DNA of 64,000 nt, taken from positions 13,321,274-13,385,273 of the forward strand of contig OZ022239.1 in assembly GCA_963978895.1 (NCBI GenBank), written 5' to 3'. The position numbers and the translations under genes were made by a program. The notes under the pieces were generated by a model. It did not search any database. It worked only from the letters and a program-made list of their open reading frames with translations, and was not told the DNA's origin. Numbering within the stretch: the stretch's first letter is position 1; each line of letters begins with the position of its first letter. Shown piece by piece: positions 36,949 through 47,580 of this stretch. This DNA comes from Erpobdella octoculata (Eukaryota; Annelida; Clitellata; Hirudinida; Erpobdellidae).

Positions 36949-38015
36949 GGAGATTCGCCAAAGCAATTTTTAGCATTTGGCACAAAATGGCATCCAATTT
37001 TGAATATCCTATTATGTGATTTTAGGTTTTCTAAGAGTTGCAATATTTTTGCTCGTAATAACAAAAATTAAAAGTTTTCACAGGCAATTTTGTCAAATAA
37101 CAGTAATGCTTGATGTTATCCACAATTTTAATTTTTGATGCGTGCATGGCACACTCTGGGTTGACAGCGCTGAATCAACTTGTCCAAATTTAATTAATGA
37201 TTAAGACAACCGTTATAGTCCACAATACAATAACTTGCTTATTTTATTTTTGATAAAAACTTGTACATCTGTATCAAATGCCAAGAAATCAATAAAATAA
37301 AATCGGATTTAAATATTTGTCTTGACAAAGATCAAACCACATTATAATAAAAAATATTATTCAGTTTAGCTTCTCATTTTAAGTTACTACACATCCATTG
37401 ATGTGTTACACATAAAACTTGTCATCAGTTTCTAAACAATCTAAATAGAAGATTAGATTATATATCAAGTATATCATTATACATATATTGTCATAAAAAT
37501 TGTGTGGTTTGACAGTAAGCTTTAAATTGTTTCTTCGAATTATTCAGTTCAGCAATATTGGGGTTAATAGAATTGCTAAATTGTGAAGATACTGAAAATA
37601 GTTTGAATTATTGAGAGTCATTCAAAAATCAAAATCCAAAGTTTGTCAGCTAAGCTGAATTAGCTTCTTTCTCTGTTCTAAAACTGTAAGATCGAAGTTA
37701 TTATTGTATTGTAAGACTAAATCCAAGCACTGATTATGAAACTGATGACAATTTTCTTGTGTAAAACATGAATGGATTGGTAGTAGCTTGAAATGTGAAA
37801 CTAAACTAAAAAGTGCATTTCATTATAATGTAGTTTGATCATTGTCAAGACAATTATCTGAATCCGATTTTATTTTATTGCATTCTTGGTGTAAGATGAA
37901 GATGATTCATCTTACGTATTTTCATAGTATTTGTTTATTTTATTGTATTATGTGTGCATATTTTGGTTGTGTTGAAACAATAGTCATTTATATATGTGTG
38001 TATATGTGTGTATAA

Positions 38016-39232
38016 TAGAGGTGTGCACGGTAGTGGGGACGTCGGGAATACCGCGGATTTTGCGGTAATTCCGCGGAAATGGGGACGAACGAGGTGGGGA
38101 TACCGCGGTATTGGGGACGACTTTGCGGGGTTACCGCGGGGATGGAAAAAAACGTTGCGGGACTACCGCGGGGATGGGGACGAGTTTTTGCGGTATCACC
38201 ACAAAATTAAAATTATTTTATTTTATAAAAAATAATTATTTTTTACTTTACCGAAAATGTATCAAGTAATAATTATCATTGCTAACGTTTTTTTAATCTT
38301 GGCAGCGCGCCGTTGTTTATCGCTGATAATGAATTACCGAAAGTTTTCGAGTCGTAGGTTGCATTATTTGTTTAATTTTCGAAATCGTAGTTCGAATTTC
38401 AAGTTAAATATGGAAAAGGCTGACATTCAAAAATTAGTTAACTCCAACAGTGATCATGTCAGTACATACGAATGTGACAAAGGAAAGAGTGTTGTTTGGA
38501 AGTCATTCAAGCTAGTCCTGCTAGTGACTAGTCAGAGTAGTAACGATAACGCCTTCGTTAAATGTGAAAAATGCAACTCAATTCTGAAGTGGAAATCTTG
38601 CGATGGTACCAGTGGGTTAAGCACTCACATCGATTTTTGTATGTCACAATCACCAGTGCCACAGAAAAGTCTGTTGTCATATACAGATCTACAAAAGCTG
38701 GTAGATGACATAACAGTAAATTCTGAGCCACAAGATGACTTTTCAGAACAACCCGTCAAAAAAAGAAAACTTGACGACTTTTATGCCAGCTTGTACACCA
38801 CAACGTCAACAAGTTCATTTTCGAATGAAGTAAGTTTTATTATTAAATTATCTTTATATTAAAAGCAAGAAAGTTTTTTTTAGACTGGTTCATTGTTATT
38901 AATTAATTACTTTTGCTTACATGAGCAACTAGTTTCACAATGTTAATTATTTTTATAAGGTTGCTGACTATTTGGCATTAAAGGAAGAAGGTGTAAAAGG
39001 TGATTTGCTCAGTTTTTGGGAAAAAAACTCAAAGAAATGGCCAAAACTATCCCAAGTCACAGAAAATATTTTGAGTGTGCCAGCAGCAAGCACATCCTCT
39101 GAAAGAGTATTTTCAATGGGTGGACTAACAATAAATGATAGACGAACTCAGCTAAGCGAAAAATCGTCGATGGACTTTTATTTATTCATGGTCTCAAATA
39201 AATTGTATTGATTCCCATTACAGTGTAATTAC

Positions 39233-39304
<72 letters not shown>

Positions 39305-39541
39305 CACTTAAGTTAAAAATAATGACTAGTACAGGATTGAATAAAAATTGGGAATAAACGGTGCGGGGACGGATGGGGATGGGGATGAAAGATTTATGGA
39401 CAGCGGGGATGGTTGGGGATGGGGATGAAACACTGCGGGGACGGTTGGGGATGGGGTCGACAATGGCGGGGATGGATGGGGATGACACTCACGGGGACGG
39501 TTGGGGATGGGGACGAAAATTCATCCCCGCGCACACCTCTA
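38016..39541 (+). mobile_element. hAT transposon inserted in the 5' LTR
   Basis: Terminal repeats TAGAGGTGTGCACGG and the inverse of CCGCGCACACCTCTA match at 14 of 15. Flanks GTGTATAA (38008-38015) and GTGTATAT (39542-39549) match at 7 of 8. GC-rich GGGGACG/ACCGCGG subterminal repeats occupy ~170 bp at each end, in contrast to the AT-rich surroundings. Carries a (TA)n tract at 39237-39302 and transposase end-exons only. Confidence 0.92.
38410..39211 (+). pseudogene. hAT transposase remnant: BED finger joined to dimerisation domain
   Basis: Exon 1 (38410-38829, open upstream to 38257) carries a BED-type zinc finger (CEKCNSILKWKS, then H and C of LSTHIDFC). The intron is 38830-38959 (GTAAGT...ATAAG), phase 0. 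Exon 2 (38960-39211) carries the hAT C-terminal dimerisation motif (LSVPAASTSSERVFSMGG). The central catalytic RNase H-like domain is absent, so the product cannot be a transposase. It could still bind DNA and dimerise. The loss may reflect an internal deletion of the parent element. Confidence 0.85.
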
Positions 39542-39705
39542 GTGTATATGTGTGTATATATATGTATGTATAGTGTATATGTATGTATATATGTATATTT
39601 GTGCTCCTGTGACATTGTGTGTGCGTATAATTTTTGTATCATTAATGTATATATATGTATATGTGTGTTTGAGTGTATATATACATGGATGGATGTATGT
39701 ATGTG

Positions 39706-39736
<31 letters not shown>

Positions 39737-40030
39737 ATATATGTATATATATATATGTATATATATATAATTGGTATTGGTCCTTTTCCTTTTTGTGGTC
39801 CTCAATAGAAAAAAATAAGGTTGTAGGGCAGAGAAATTGGAATTATAAAAAGATTTGTCAGAACCGGGCTAACTTCTGCAAAGTGATATAATTCAGTTTA
39901 GAGTCAAGAAAAAGGATTATATTCAAGGAAGAATAATAAAGTTAAAATAAATTCGAGAAATATTGTGTTATAAATAACTTCGACTTTAACGTTACGAATC
40001 GCTAGAAAGCATATTCCTCTACGTTTACAT

Positions 40031-40045
40031 TGGTGACCCCGACGT
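40031..40045 (+). promoter_or_regulatory. Primer-binding site of the LTR element
   Basis: TGGTGACCCCGACGT starts one base after the 5' LTR. TGGTGACCCCGACG-type primer sites are common in Ty3/gypsy elements. Confidence 0.8.
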
Positions 40046-40127
40046 ATTTACGCATTTTCATCCGTAAATATATTTTCTGAAGTTATTTGATCACAAGTGA
40101 CAGAATTTTTTTTTTCTTTTGTGAAAG

Positions 40128-41738
40128 ATGTCTGACGAGAAATTCATTGCGATGGGACAGGCTCTAGGCTATTCCGTAGTGGATTTAAGGAATTACGTCA
40201 AAGAGTTAAAGGATGAAGAAAGGGTTAAGAGAATGGAGGAACGGGAAGAAAAAAAGGCTCAGCAGGAGCGGGAAGATAAAATAGCTCAACAAGAACGTGA
40301 ACGTGAAGATAAAATAGCAGAACGTGAAGATAAAATAGCAGAACGTGAAGATAAAATAGCTCAACGTCAACATGAATTAGAATTGAAAAAGCTGGAATTA
40401 GAGGCTCTAACGAAAAAAGAGCCAAAGGTAGAGGTAACAAAGATTCCTTATCCAAAGTTTTCTGAAGGTGATGACATCGACGCATTTTTGCTGAGATTTG
40501 AGTCATTGGCAAAAGCCAATGGTCACCCTCAGAAGGATTGGGGAATGCTTCTAGGGTCGTTGCTTAGTGCGAAGACTTTGGAAGTGTTTGGCCAACTTAG
40601 CGATAGTCAGATGCAGGACTACAGAACGGCAAAGGAGGCACTCCTTCGTTGTTTTGGGAAGTCAGCGGAAGACTATCGCATAATGTTTCGAGAGTCAAAA
40701 CCTGAACCGGAGGAGACCTGGGAACATTATCTAGTGCGGCTAGATAGCCACCTCAGGCGCTGGGTAGATTTCGCGGGCAAACAAAATCTGTTGTTTTTGT
40801 TTCTGAAAGAGCAGTTTTTCGGAAAGTGCCCGGCGGGAATGGTCGAGTACTTGTTGGAGAAAGAGAGCAGAGATGTCAATGAGCTGTGCCTTTGGGTCAA
40901 CAAGTACAGCCAAGCCCACCCAGAGAAGAGGTTGGCAAAATTGGACAGCAATAGCAGGATGGGTTGGAACCGGGGTCAGTCGGTCGGTGACGCCAAAATG
41001 GTTGAACCTCGCTGCTACAACTGTCATCAAATGGGGCACATGGCAAGAGAGTGTCGGCAGAGTAGCCCTAGTAATCCTGTATTTTGCCAAACACGGAAAG
41101 AGACGACTACGTCAGCACCATGCAAGGATTCCGGCGTTGTGAATGCATGCGCTGCCATGGTGATAGAAGGAAAAATGGATGAGGTAGAATTGAAGTGTGG
41201 ATGCGTTTTGCCTGTCATTGCGGATGGTTGTTTGCACTCAGGGGAAAAGTTTAATTTAACCAGAGGGTTTGTGAACAGAAAACCGGTAAAAGTTTTGAGG
41301 GACACTGGCTGTACTTCCATAATAGTAAAGGAATCATTAGTGCACCCGCGTCAGATGACCGGAAGAACAAGACCTTGTGTTTTGATCGACGGCACAGTTA
41401 GGGTAGCTCCAACAGCAGTGGTAAATATCAAAACAGGCTGGTTCAGAGGAACTAGAGAGGTGGTGTGCATGAAAAACCTACTTTGCGATCTCGTGCTGGG
41501 AAATGTTGAAGGGGTAAAGGGTTTTGATGCAATGGCGGCAGGAAATCGCTTTGGTCGGAAATTGAAAGATGGAAAGTTGAATTCGGCAATCTTCGGAGAT
41601 GCCCGCCCTGTTGACACAGCACGCAGAGAGATAGAGATTGAGAATAAGTTGAAAGGAAACTATTTCAAAGGCAAGGAGAACATCGGTGCTGACTTTCTTA
41701 GTCGTAAAGAGAGTGACGATGTAATCAAGAAACACTGA
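40128..41738 (+). CDS. Gag-protease polyprotein with a fused RNase H tail
   Basis: A 536-codon intact ORF. Residues ~25-100 are a charged coiled coil with EREDKIA repeats. Residues ~100-270 form a capsid that reads like a SCAN domain (ETWEHYLVRLDSHLRRW, then LKEQFFGKCP). A CCHC knuckle follows (CYNCHQMGHMAREC, ~300-313). A retropepsin region near 385-470 has VLRDTGCTSIIV as the DTG active site. The last ~45 residues (KGKENIGADFLSRKESDD) match the extreme C-terminus of a gypsy RNase H. RT, most of RNase H and integrase are missing. RNase H at the end of the ORF, directly before the polypurine tract, fits the Gmr1-like order (integrase before RT). The SCAN likeness and the gene order agree. Confidence 0.88.
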   Translation: MSDEKFIAMGQALGYSVVDLRNYVKELKDEERVKRMEEREEKKAQQEREDKIAQQEREREDKIAEREDKIAEREDKIAQRQHELELKKLELEALTKKEPKVEVTKIPYPKFSEGDDIDAFLLRFESLAKANGHPQKDWGMLLGSLLSAKTLEVFGQLSDSQMQDYRTAKEALLRCFGKSAEDYRIMFRESKPEPEETWEHYLVRLDSHLRRWVDFAGKQNLLFLFLKEQFFGKCPAGMVEYLLEKESRDVNELCLWVNKYSQAHPEKRLAKLDSNSRMGWNRGQSVGDAKMVEPRCYNCHQMGHMARECRQSSPSNPVFCQTRKETTTSAPCKDSGVVNACAAMVIEGKMDEVELKCGCVLPVIADGCLHSGEKFNLTRGFVNRKPVKVLRDTGCTSIIVKESLVHPRQMTGRTRPCVLIDGTVRVAPTAVVNIKTGWFRGTREVVCMKNLLCDLVLGNVEGVKGFDAMAAGNRFGRKLKDGKLNSAIFGDARPVDTARREIEIENKLKGNYFKGKENIGADFLSRKESDDVIKKH

Positions 41739-41754
41739 CGCGTTTCTTTTTTCG

Positions 41755-41767
41755 AAGAGGGGGGATA
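41755..41767 (+). promoter_or_regulatory. Polypurine tract
   Basis: AAGAGGGGGGATA directly precedes the TG of the 3' LTR; plus-strand priming site. Confidence 0.75.
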
Positions 41768-41892
41768 TGTAAGATGAAGATGATTCATCTTACGTATTTT
41801 CATAGTATTTGTTTATTTTATTTTATTATGTGTGCATATTTTGGTTGTGTTGAAACAATAGTCATTTATGTATGAATGTATCTGTGTGTATA

Positions 41893-41923
<31 letters not shown>

Positions 41924-42048
41924 GTATATGTATGTATATATGTATATTTGTGCTCCTGTGACATTGTGTGTGCGTATAATTTTTGTATCATTAATGTATA
42001 TATATGTATATGTGTGTTTGAGTGTATATATACATGGATGGATGTATG

Positions 42049-42110
<62 letters not shown>

Positions 42111-42369
42111 ATTGGTATTGGTCCTTTTCATTTTTGTGGTCCTCAATAGAAAAAAGTAAGGTTGTAAGCAGAGAAATTGGAATTATAAAAAGATTTGTCA
42201 GAACCGGGCTAACTTCTGCAAAGTGATATAATTCAGTTTAGAGTCAAGAAAAAGGATTATATTCAAGGAAGAATAATAAAGTTAAAATAAATTCGAGAAA
42301 TATTGTGTTATAAGTAACTTCGACTTTAACGTTACGAATCGCTAGAAAGCATATTCCTCCACGTTTACA
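41768..42369 (+). repeat. 3' LTR, uninterrupted
   Basis: 602 bp, TG...CA, colinear with the 5' LTR. Includes an internal TA/TG-rich microsatellite (about 41885-42110). Confidence 0.92.
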
Positions 42370-42647
42370 CTTGGTATTTGATACAGGTGTACACATTTTT
42401 ATAAAAAATTTTGATTTACAATTACAACAAAATGCAACGGGATTGAATAGAAAATTTCTGCAAGAAGGTATCTATATCAGTTGCTTTACAGAGCAATTTT
42501 TCAAATGCCAAGAAGTAAAAGTTTGCTCTTATTCTCATGGGACATGGATCTGCCAAAAAACCTGCCAAACATTCTAGTGGGGGGGGGGGGCTTAAATTTT
42601 TAGTGGGGGGCTGTGGCCCCTCCGCTAGCTACGGGCCTGACTTGAAT

Positions 42648-43325
42648 CTAAAAATAGTTTTATTTTTGAAAGCGTAAACAAGTTCAAGCAAAAAACAAAG
42701 TTTTTTAAAAACACACTTTTCTATTTACACATTATGCAAATTAATTTCTAAATGCAATAATAGTTTTACGTTGTTTATAGTATAGCTTTAGTCAAAATTT
42801 TATTAAGTTTATGACATAGTCATGATTACCTAAAAGTTCATTTAATCGATGCCACCTAGTGAATAATTTTTAGTTTGTTACAAAATAAGTATTGAAATTA
42901 TTTGAAATAATGGTTAAATCCCTTCGGAAATGATTGAATATTGTTTTCGTAGGATTTGTGTAATTCTAAATTATACAATCAATAGATGGCGCTTGAAATG
43001 AAAAAGATTCCTCCATCAAGTAAGCTTTGTAGAAGAGAGTAAAAAGAAATGTGTTGAGAAAACTACAGAACTCCGCTTCAGATATTGCAAGCTTTAGTGG
43101 CCTTGTCAGGATTCCGGAATAAGGGGAGCTCACTGTAAGCCCCCAAAATTACTGAAGCGTATAACCATAGTCAGTGAAAAATGTTAAAATAAAATATTAA
43201 AAAAGCCTTTTAAAATACCACGTTTTTGTGAACTGAAAAGAAGAAAATAATTTTTCTCTTGGCTGTGTGAGAAATGTCACAGGCTTTTCACTTCACCGTC
43301 ATAGGATCCCGCCTACCTAGATTAA
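42648..43325. other. Spacer between nests, no gene seen
   Basis: AT-rich. Contains an old repeat (about 42900-42995, AATTCTAAATT...CAATAGATGGCGC) related to 3840-3915. Confidence 0.45.
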
Positions 43326-43784
43326 CTAGCAGTGCCCACCGCGGCTCCGCTCTCTTGAAATTAGAGAATTTGAACCATGCATCCATAGTGGAGTACTGCA
43401 CGGGCCGATTTTTTACGGTACAACTTGTTGAAGCCTGCTGCATAAGCCAAAATTTCAGGCCCGGTCCGTTTAATTTGGGCCCGGCCGTTTTTACAGGCTT
43501 AAAATGTCTATATACTTGGCAAAAAATTTCGGCCCGTCCCACCTTGACTTCAGGTTTGGCCCGGCACATCTAAAGACCCTAAAAACACGGCCCGGCCCCA
43601 GTGGCGGCGATACGCATGGGCAAGGGTGGGCATTGCCTGCCCTCAAAATGGTCTTGCCCAAAGTTTGCCCGTCTTTTTATTTTAAAAGTAAAAGCAGTAA
43701 AAATGTCGCAAAATGCGAGAGTATGTTACATTTAATGTTACTTTTGGATCTATAATGTGCATAAACTTTACATTTTATAGACAA

Positions 43785-44267
43785 CTAGTGGGGTTACCCG
43801 GCGTTGCTCGGGGTTTTCAGAGTTTTTTTTATCGTTTTTCTCTTTTGCTCCCGTTTCCTTCCCCGCTTGCTCTCCCGCTTCCGGTCGCTTTCCCGCTTTT
43901 GCTTACGCTTCCTCTCCTGTTCCCGCTCGCACTCATTTTCTCTTTTCCACACTTTCCTAAATTTTTTAGCCCATAAAACGTAAAATAGATTTGCAAAAAA
44001 TTGCTTGAAGCCTTCAAACGTTGTAACGTAAACTAAATTTGAAATTTATTACACAATAACCTTTGATGGTTGTACATAGGCACTTTTGGCCTAGAAATGG
44101 TTTTTTGACCTCCGAGCCGGGGGATCGGAGTAGGGAGTCTAAACATTCTTAACTTTCTTCCCCTGTGTGAGAACTACCTCATTGCCAAAATTCATCAAGA
44201 TCGCTCCAGTGGTTCAGATTTCTATAAGAGACAAACTCACAAACATTCATTTTTAAATATATATAGA
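43785..44267 (-). mobile_element. Small Helitron nested inside the hAT
   Basis: On minus it starts TCTATATATATTTAAAAATG after an A and ends with GCAACGCCGGGTAACCCC...CTAG before a T. These are the canonical Helitron TC start, hairpin, CTAG end and A|T target. About 483 bp, no Rep/helicase. The CAAACTCACAAACATTC segment near the 5' end is typical of short non-autonomous copies. Confidence 0.82.
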
Positions 44268-44582
44268 TTAAGTCTCTACTAGCACTGATCATGTCCTCCT
44301 ATTTCGTCGTAACGCTAATTTTAATGGAGCAAATATTACTCCGCTTAATGACTGTCACAAAACTTCTTCAGTCTGTTAATTTAAATTTATTAGCTGCTAT
44401 CAATTGGATAACTGAAGTATTGAACGACTTTTTTTTAAACGGGATAATCCCAAATTAGTTAAATCATTGTAGAAAATCATTAATAATGATGCATCGGATT
44501 TAATAGATATGTATAATCTTGAATGGGAGAAATCTAAAAAAAAGAGGAAGGTTCTTAAAAAAAACTACAGGAATCAGTAATA

Positions 44583-45162
44583 ATGGAAACCACAAATGAT
44601 CAACAAAATATCAATAGCTTTGATCATATTAAGCTACACATACTTTTCAAATGTTTGGATACTATCATTGTGGAATTAAAACGTAGATTTTCATTAGAAA
44701 ATTGTTCATTGATGAAGAATCTTCAATTTCTGGTTCCAAAACATGATGGATTCCTTGAAATAGATGGTATTAAATTTATGGTTGAGTTTTATCAACTCAA
44801 TATTTCTGATTTGCAAGCTGAATGTCACAGTGCTAAACGTTTAATGCAAAAAAAATCAACGGAATGGACATCATTGATTGATTTGCTCCAATTTCTAAAG
44901 CCTTACAAAAATGCATTCTATGAACTTTGGATACTAATTCAAATTGCTCTGACATTGCCGGTGATCTCTGCTGGTTGTGAGCGTAATTTTTTTAAACTTC
45001 GGATTAAAAAAAACTTTCCATCGAAACAGTATATCTGACACTCGTCTGGCCGACATAAGTACAATAGCAATGAACCGGAAACGTGCTGAAAATATTGAAC
45101 TTGATGATGTTATTAATAATTTTTTTAGTTCACACAACAATCGTCGTATTGTTGTATGCTAA
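44583..45162 (+). pseudogene. hAT transposase C-terminus, frameshifted
   Basis: The frame at 44583-45038 ends with LPVISAGCERNFFKLRIKKN, the C-terminal dimerisation region of ZMYM1-like hAT proteins (usually a CERSFSKLK-like motif). The continuation SDTRLADISTIAMNRKRAEN is in another frame (to 45162), so a frameshift lies near 45000. The upstream catalytic part is missing or unrecognisable. Confidence 0.82.
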
Positions 45163-45780
45163 CTTAACTCATGTTTTGATGTTTAGGTTAGGTGCTTTGT
45201 GTCTGTTTTGAACCTGCTTTTACAAATATATTTGTATTCCGAAAAATTTGTATTTTTTGGTTACTTACGGGGCTATTTTATAGTGTGTGTAAGCGTTCCC
45301 TAAGGATGCTTTGGCATAAAATGTGTGATATCATTTCACGAATTTTAGTTACCACCAAATAAAATCACAAGTTTAGTTAAAAAATTTAGTAACATGAAAT
45401 TCACTAGCGAATGCATTGTCATTGTGATTAACCTTAACAATTTAAATGCATACGTTAGTTTGCCATGTCAATGCTTGCCTGACCTGACTTTTGTTTGCCC
45501 AAATGTTGCCCACCCTCTTCTGAAATCCTAGCGCCGCCACTGCTCGGCCCGGTCTGTACAGCACTCTAATCCATAAAGCCCTACAAAGCTTTTTGTAGAC
45601 TCGGTCCAGCTTATTTTATAAGCAAAAAACTCCAGGTCTGGCTTGTTATTTAGGCCCGAACTGGCCAGTTTCATAAGCACAAAAAGTCCGTGATGAACTG
45701 AACTCAGCCAGTTTTAACGGGCACAAAACCTCAAAGCGTGGAAACTAATTTTTCGAAAAAATAATGAAGCACGTATCTTA

Positions 45781-47338
45781 TCTATATATATAAAAGAACA
45801 TGTCCTGACTGACTGACTGACTGACTGACTGACTGACTGACTGACTGACTGACTGACAGATGACTGACTGATAATCAACGCCGAGCTCAAACGCCTCATC
45901 CTAGGAACGTGAAATTTGGAACTTATATTACTTTTATAGCGTAAACATCCGCTAAGAAAGGATTTTTGAAAATTTTGCTCTTGAGGGGAAAAAACTGGAA
46001 AACAAACTTTTTTCTAAAACAATGTATATCTCGAAAACCAAAAATGAGGAGATTTTGAAATTTGGTATATAGATTCTTTTTGAAAAATAAAAAGATACGT
46101 GTTTCACCATTTTTTGAAAATTCGGTTTCCCGGACCTCAAATGTGGGTTGGAAAATTGGGTTATTTGGTTTTTAAAGTAGCTTCTACTCAAAAACTGTTA
46201 CTGCTACAGGAATAAAAATTAGTATTTAGTTTCTACTCCAAAAATAATGAAACACGTGTTTTAGCATTTTTTGAAAATTTGGTTTCCAGGACTTCAAATG
46301 TGGGGTGGAAAATAGGGCTAATTGTCTTTTATAGTAACTGCTACTCAAAAACAGTAAATACCACAGATGTAAAAATTATTATTTAGTTTCTTTTCTAAAA
46401 ATAAAGATATACGTGCTTCACCATTTTTTACAAATTTGGTTTCCCGGACCTCAAATGTGGGTTGGAAAATTGGGTTCTTTGGTTTTTAAAGTAGCTTCTA
46501 CTCAAAAACTGTTAATGTTACAAAAGTAAAAATTAGTATTTAGTTTCTACTCTAAAAATAATGATATACGGGTTTCACAATTTATTGAAAATTTGGTTTC
46601 TAGGACTTCAAATGTGGGGTGGAAAATAGGGTTATTTGGTTTTTAAAGTAACTGCTACTCAACAACTGTTATTGCTACAGATGTAAAAATTAATACTTAG
46701 TATTTAAAGTAGCTGCTACTCAAAAACTGTTAATGCTACAGAAGTAAAAATTAGTATTTAGTTTCTACTCCAAAAATAATGAAATACGTGTTTTAGCATT
46801 TTTTGAAAATTTGGTTTCCAGGACCTCAAATGTGGGGTGGAAATAAAGGTTATTTGATTTCAAAATAACTGCTACTCACAAACTGTAAGTGCTACAGATG
46901 TAAAAATTAGTATTTTGAAGTTTTGTGCCGGTTAAAAGTAGCTAAGTCCAGTTTATCATCGGCCGGGCCAAGCCGTTATTTTAGAGTCTTCACACGGGCC
47001 AGGCCAAACCTTAAATCAAAGTGGGACGGGCCGAGGCTTTTCACTAAGTATATAGATATTTTAGTGATTTTAGGGTCTTCAGTTTGGCCGGGCCAAACCT
47101 GAGGTCAAGGTGGGACGGGCCGAAGTTTATCATCAAGTATATAGAACTTCTAGGCCTGTAAAAATGGGCCGGGCCTAATTCAGACGGGCTGTGCCGGGCC
47201 AGGAGTTTGGGTTTTTAAAACGGGCTGGTCTAATTTGTCGACGGGCCGAGCCGAGACCTAAAAAAATGATCTCTACTATGGATGCACGGTTCAAACTCTC
47301 TAATTTCATGCGAGCGAAGCCGCTACGGGCACTGCTAG
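45781..47338 (+). mobile_element. Non-autonomous Helitron, copy A
   Basis: 5' TCTATATATATAAAAGAACA after an A; then GTCCTGACTGACTGAC; then GATAATCAACGCCGAGCTCA. The body has tandem units of ~157 bp (landmark GGTTTCCAGGA near 46124, 46281, 46435, 46594 and 46812), then GGCCGGGCC-rich sequence. The 3' end has hairpin AGCG-AAGC-CGCT about 10 bases before CTAG. No Rep/helicase ORF. The 3' CTAG is shared with the next fragment. Confidence 0.87.
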
Positions 47339-47510
47339 CAGGGGCACCCGGCGTTGCCCGGGGTTTTTAGAGGTTTACCTAATGCGTTTCTTTTTCGCTC
47401 CCGTTTCCTTCCCGCTTGCGCTCCCGTTCCAGGTCGTTATCCGTTCCCTGTCGCTTTCCCGCTCATTTTTTCGCATTCAGTTCCCCCCTAGATCCGATTC
47501 TACATACATA
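47339..47510 (-). mobile_element. Helitron 3'-end fragment fused tail to tail with copy A
   Basis: CCCGGCGTTGCCCGGGGTTT and the following CTCCCGTTTCCTTCCCGCTT match the small Helitron at 43785-44267 read from its 3' end. The CTAG at 47335-47338 serves both elements. Followed by (TACA)n to 47580. Confidence 0.7.
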
Positions 47511-47580
47511 CACACATACATACACACATACATAGATACATACACACATACATAGATACATAGATACATACACACATACA

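Larger units (their letters stand above)
37890..40029 (+). repeat. 5' LTR, split by a hAT insertion
   Basis: LTR parts are 37890-38007 and 39542-40029. Removing the hAT and one target copy leaves about 608 bp, matching the 602-bp 3' LTR. Contains AATAATAAAG-type polyadenylation sequence near 39935. Confidence 0.92.
37890..42369 (+). mobile_element. Gmr1-like Ty3/gypsy LTR retrotransposon, internally deleted
   Basis: Both LTRs begin TGTAAGATGAAG and end ACGTTTACA. A perfect 5-bp target duplication CTTGG (37885-37889, 42370-42374) flanks the element. A primer-binding site, a gag-protease ORF and a polypurine tract are in the right places. The LTRs look about 97-98 percent identical by eye, so the insertion is young. 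Most of pol is missing. The 5' LTR is interrupted by a hAT. Confidence 0.93.
36629..42639. mobile_element. Non-autonomous fold-back hAT element (outer shell of nest 1)
   Basis: Termini CAGGTCCGTAGGCAGG (36629) and its imperfect inverse ending CTACGGGCCTG (42639) are flanked by a perfect 8-bp duplication ACTTGAAT (36621-36628 and 42640-42647), diagnostic of hAT-type insertion. G-rich subterminal sequence occurs at both ends. Long imperfect inverted repeats lie inside: 37230-37345 pairs with 37790-37889 continuing into 42370-42395, and the LTR element interrupts the right arm. No transposase belongs to this layer. Without insertions it would be ~1.3 kb. Confidence 0.85.
43599..45542 (+). mobile_element. 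ZMYM1-type hAT transposon remnant
   Basis: Termini CAGTGGCGGCG at 43599 and its inverse CGCCGCCACTG at 45532-45542. Flanks CCCGGCCC and CTCGGCCC match at 7 of 8. Carries a decayed transposase 3' end and a nested small Helitron. Confidence 0.87.
43326..45745 (-). mobile_element. Minus-strand Helitron remnant split by a hAT (nest 2 shell)
   Basis: On minus the 3' end is CTAG at 43326, followed by T. Inward there is AATTAGAGAATTTGAACC-type sequence and GGCCCG-rich blocks shared with the plus-strand Helitrons to the right. The matching segment resumes at 45551 after the hAT, up to the GTGCCCGTTAAAA-like motif near 45720. The tandem-repeat body and 5' TC end are lost. Confidence 0.75.

Noticed and set aside
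43274..43573. 99- and 93-codon overlapping ORFs on both strands
   Set aside because: They lie in the GGCCCG-rich 3' part of a non-autonomous Helitron; similar frames recur in every copy of that repeat.
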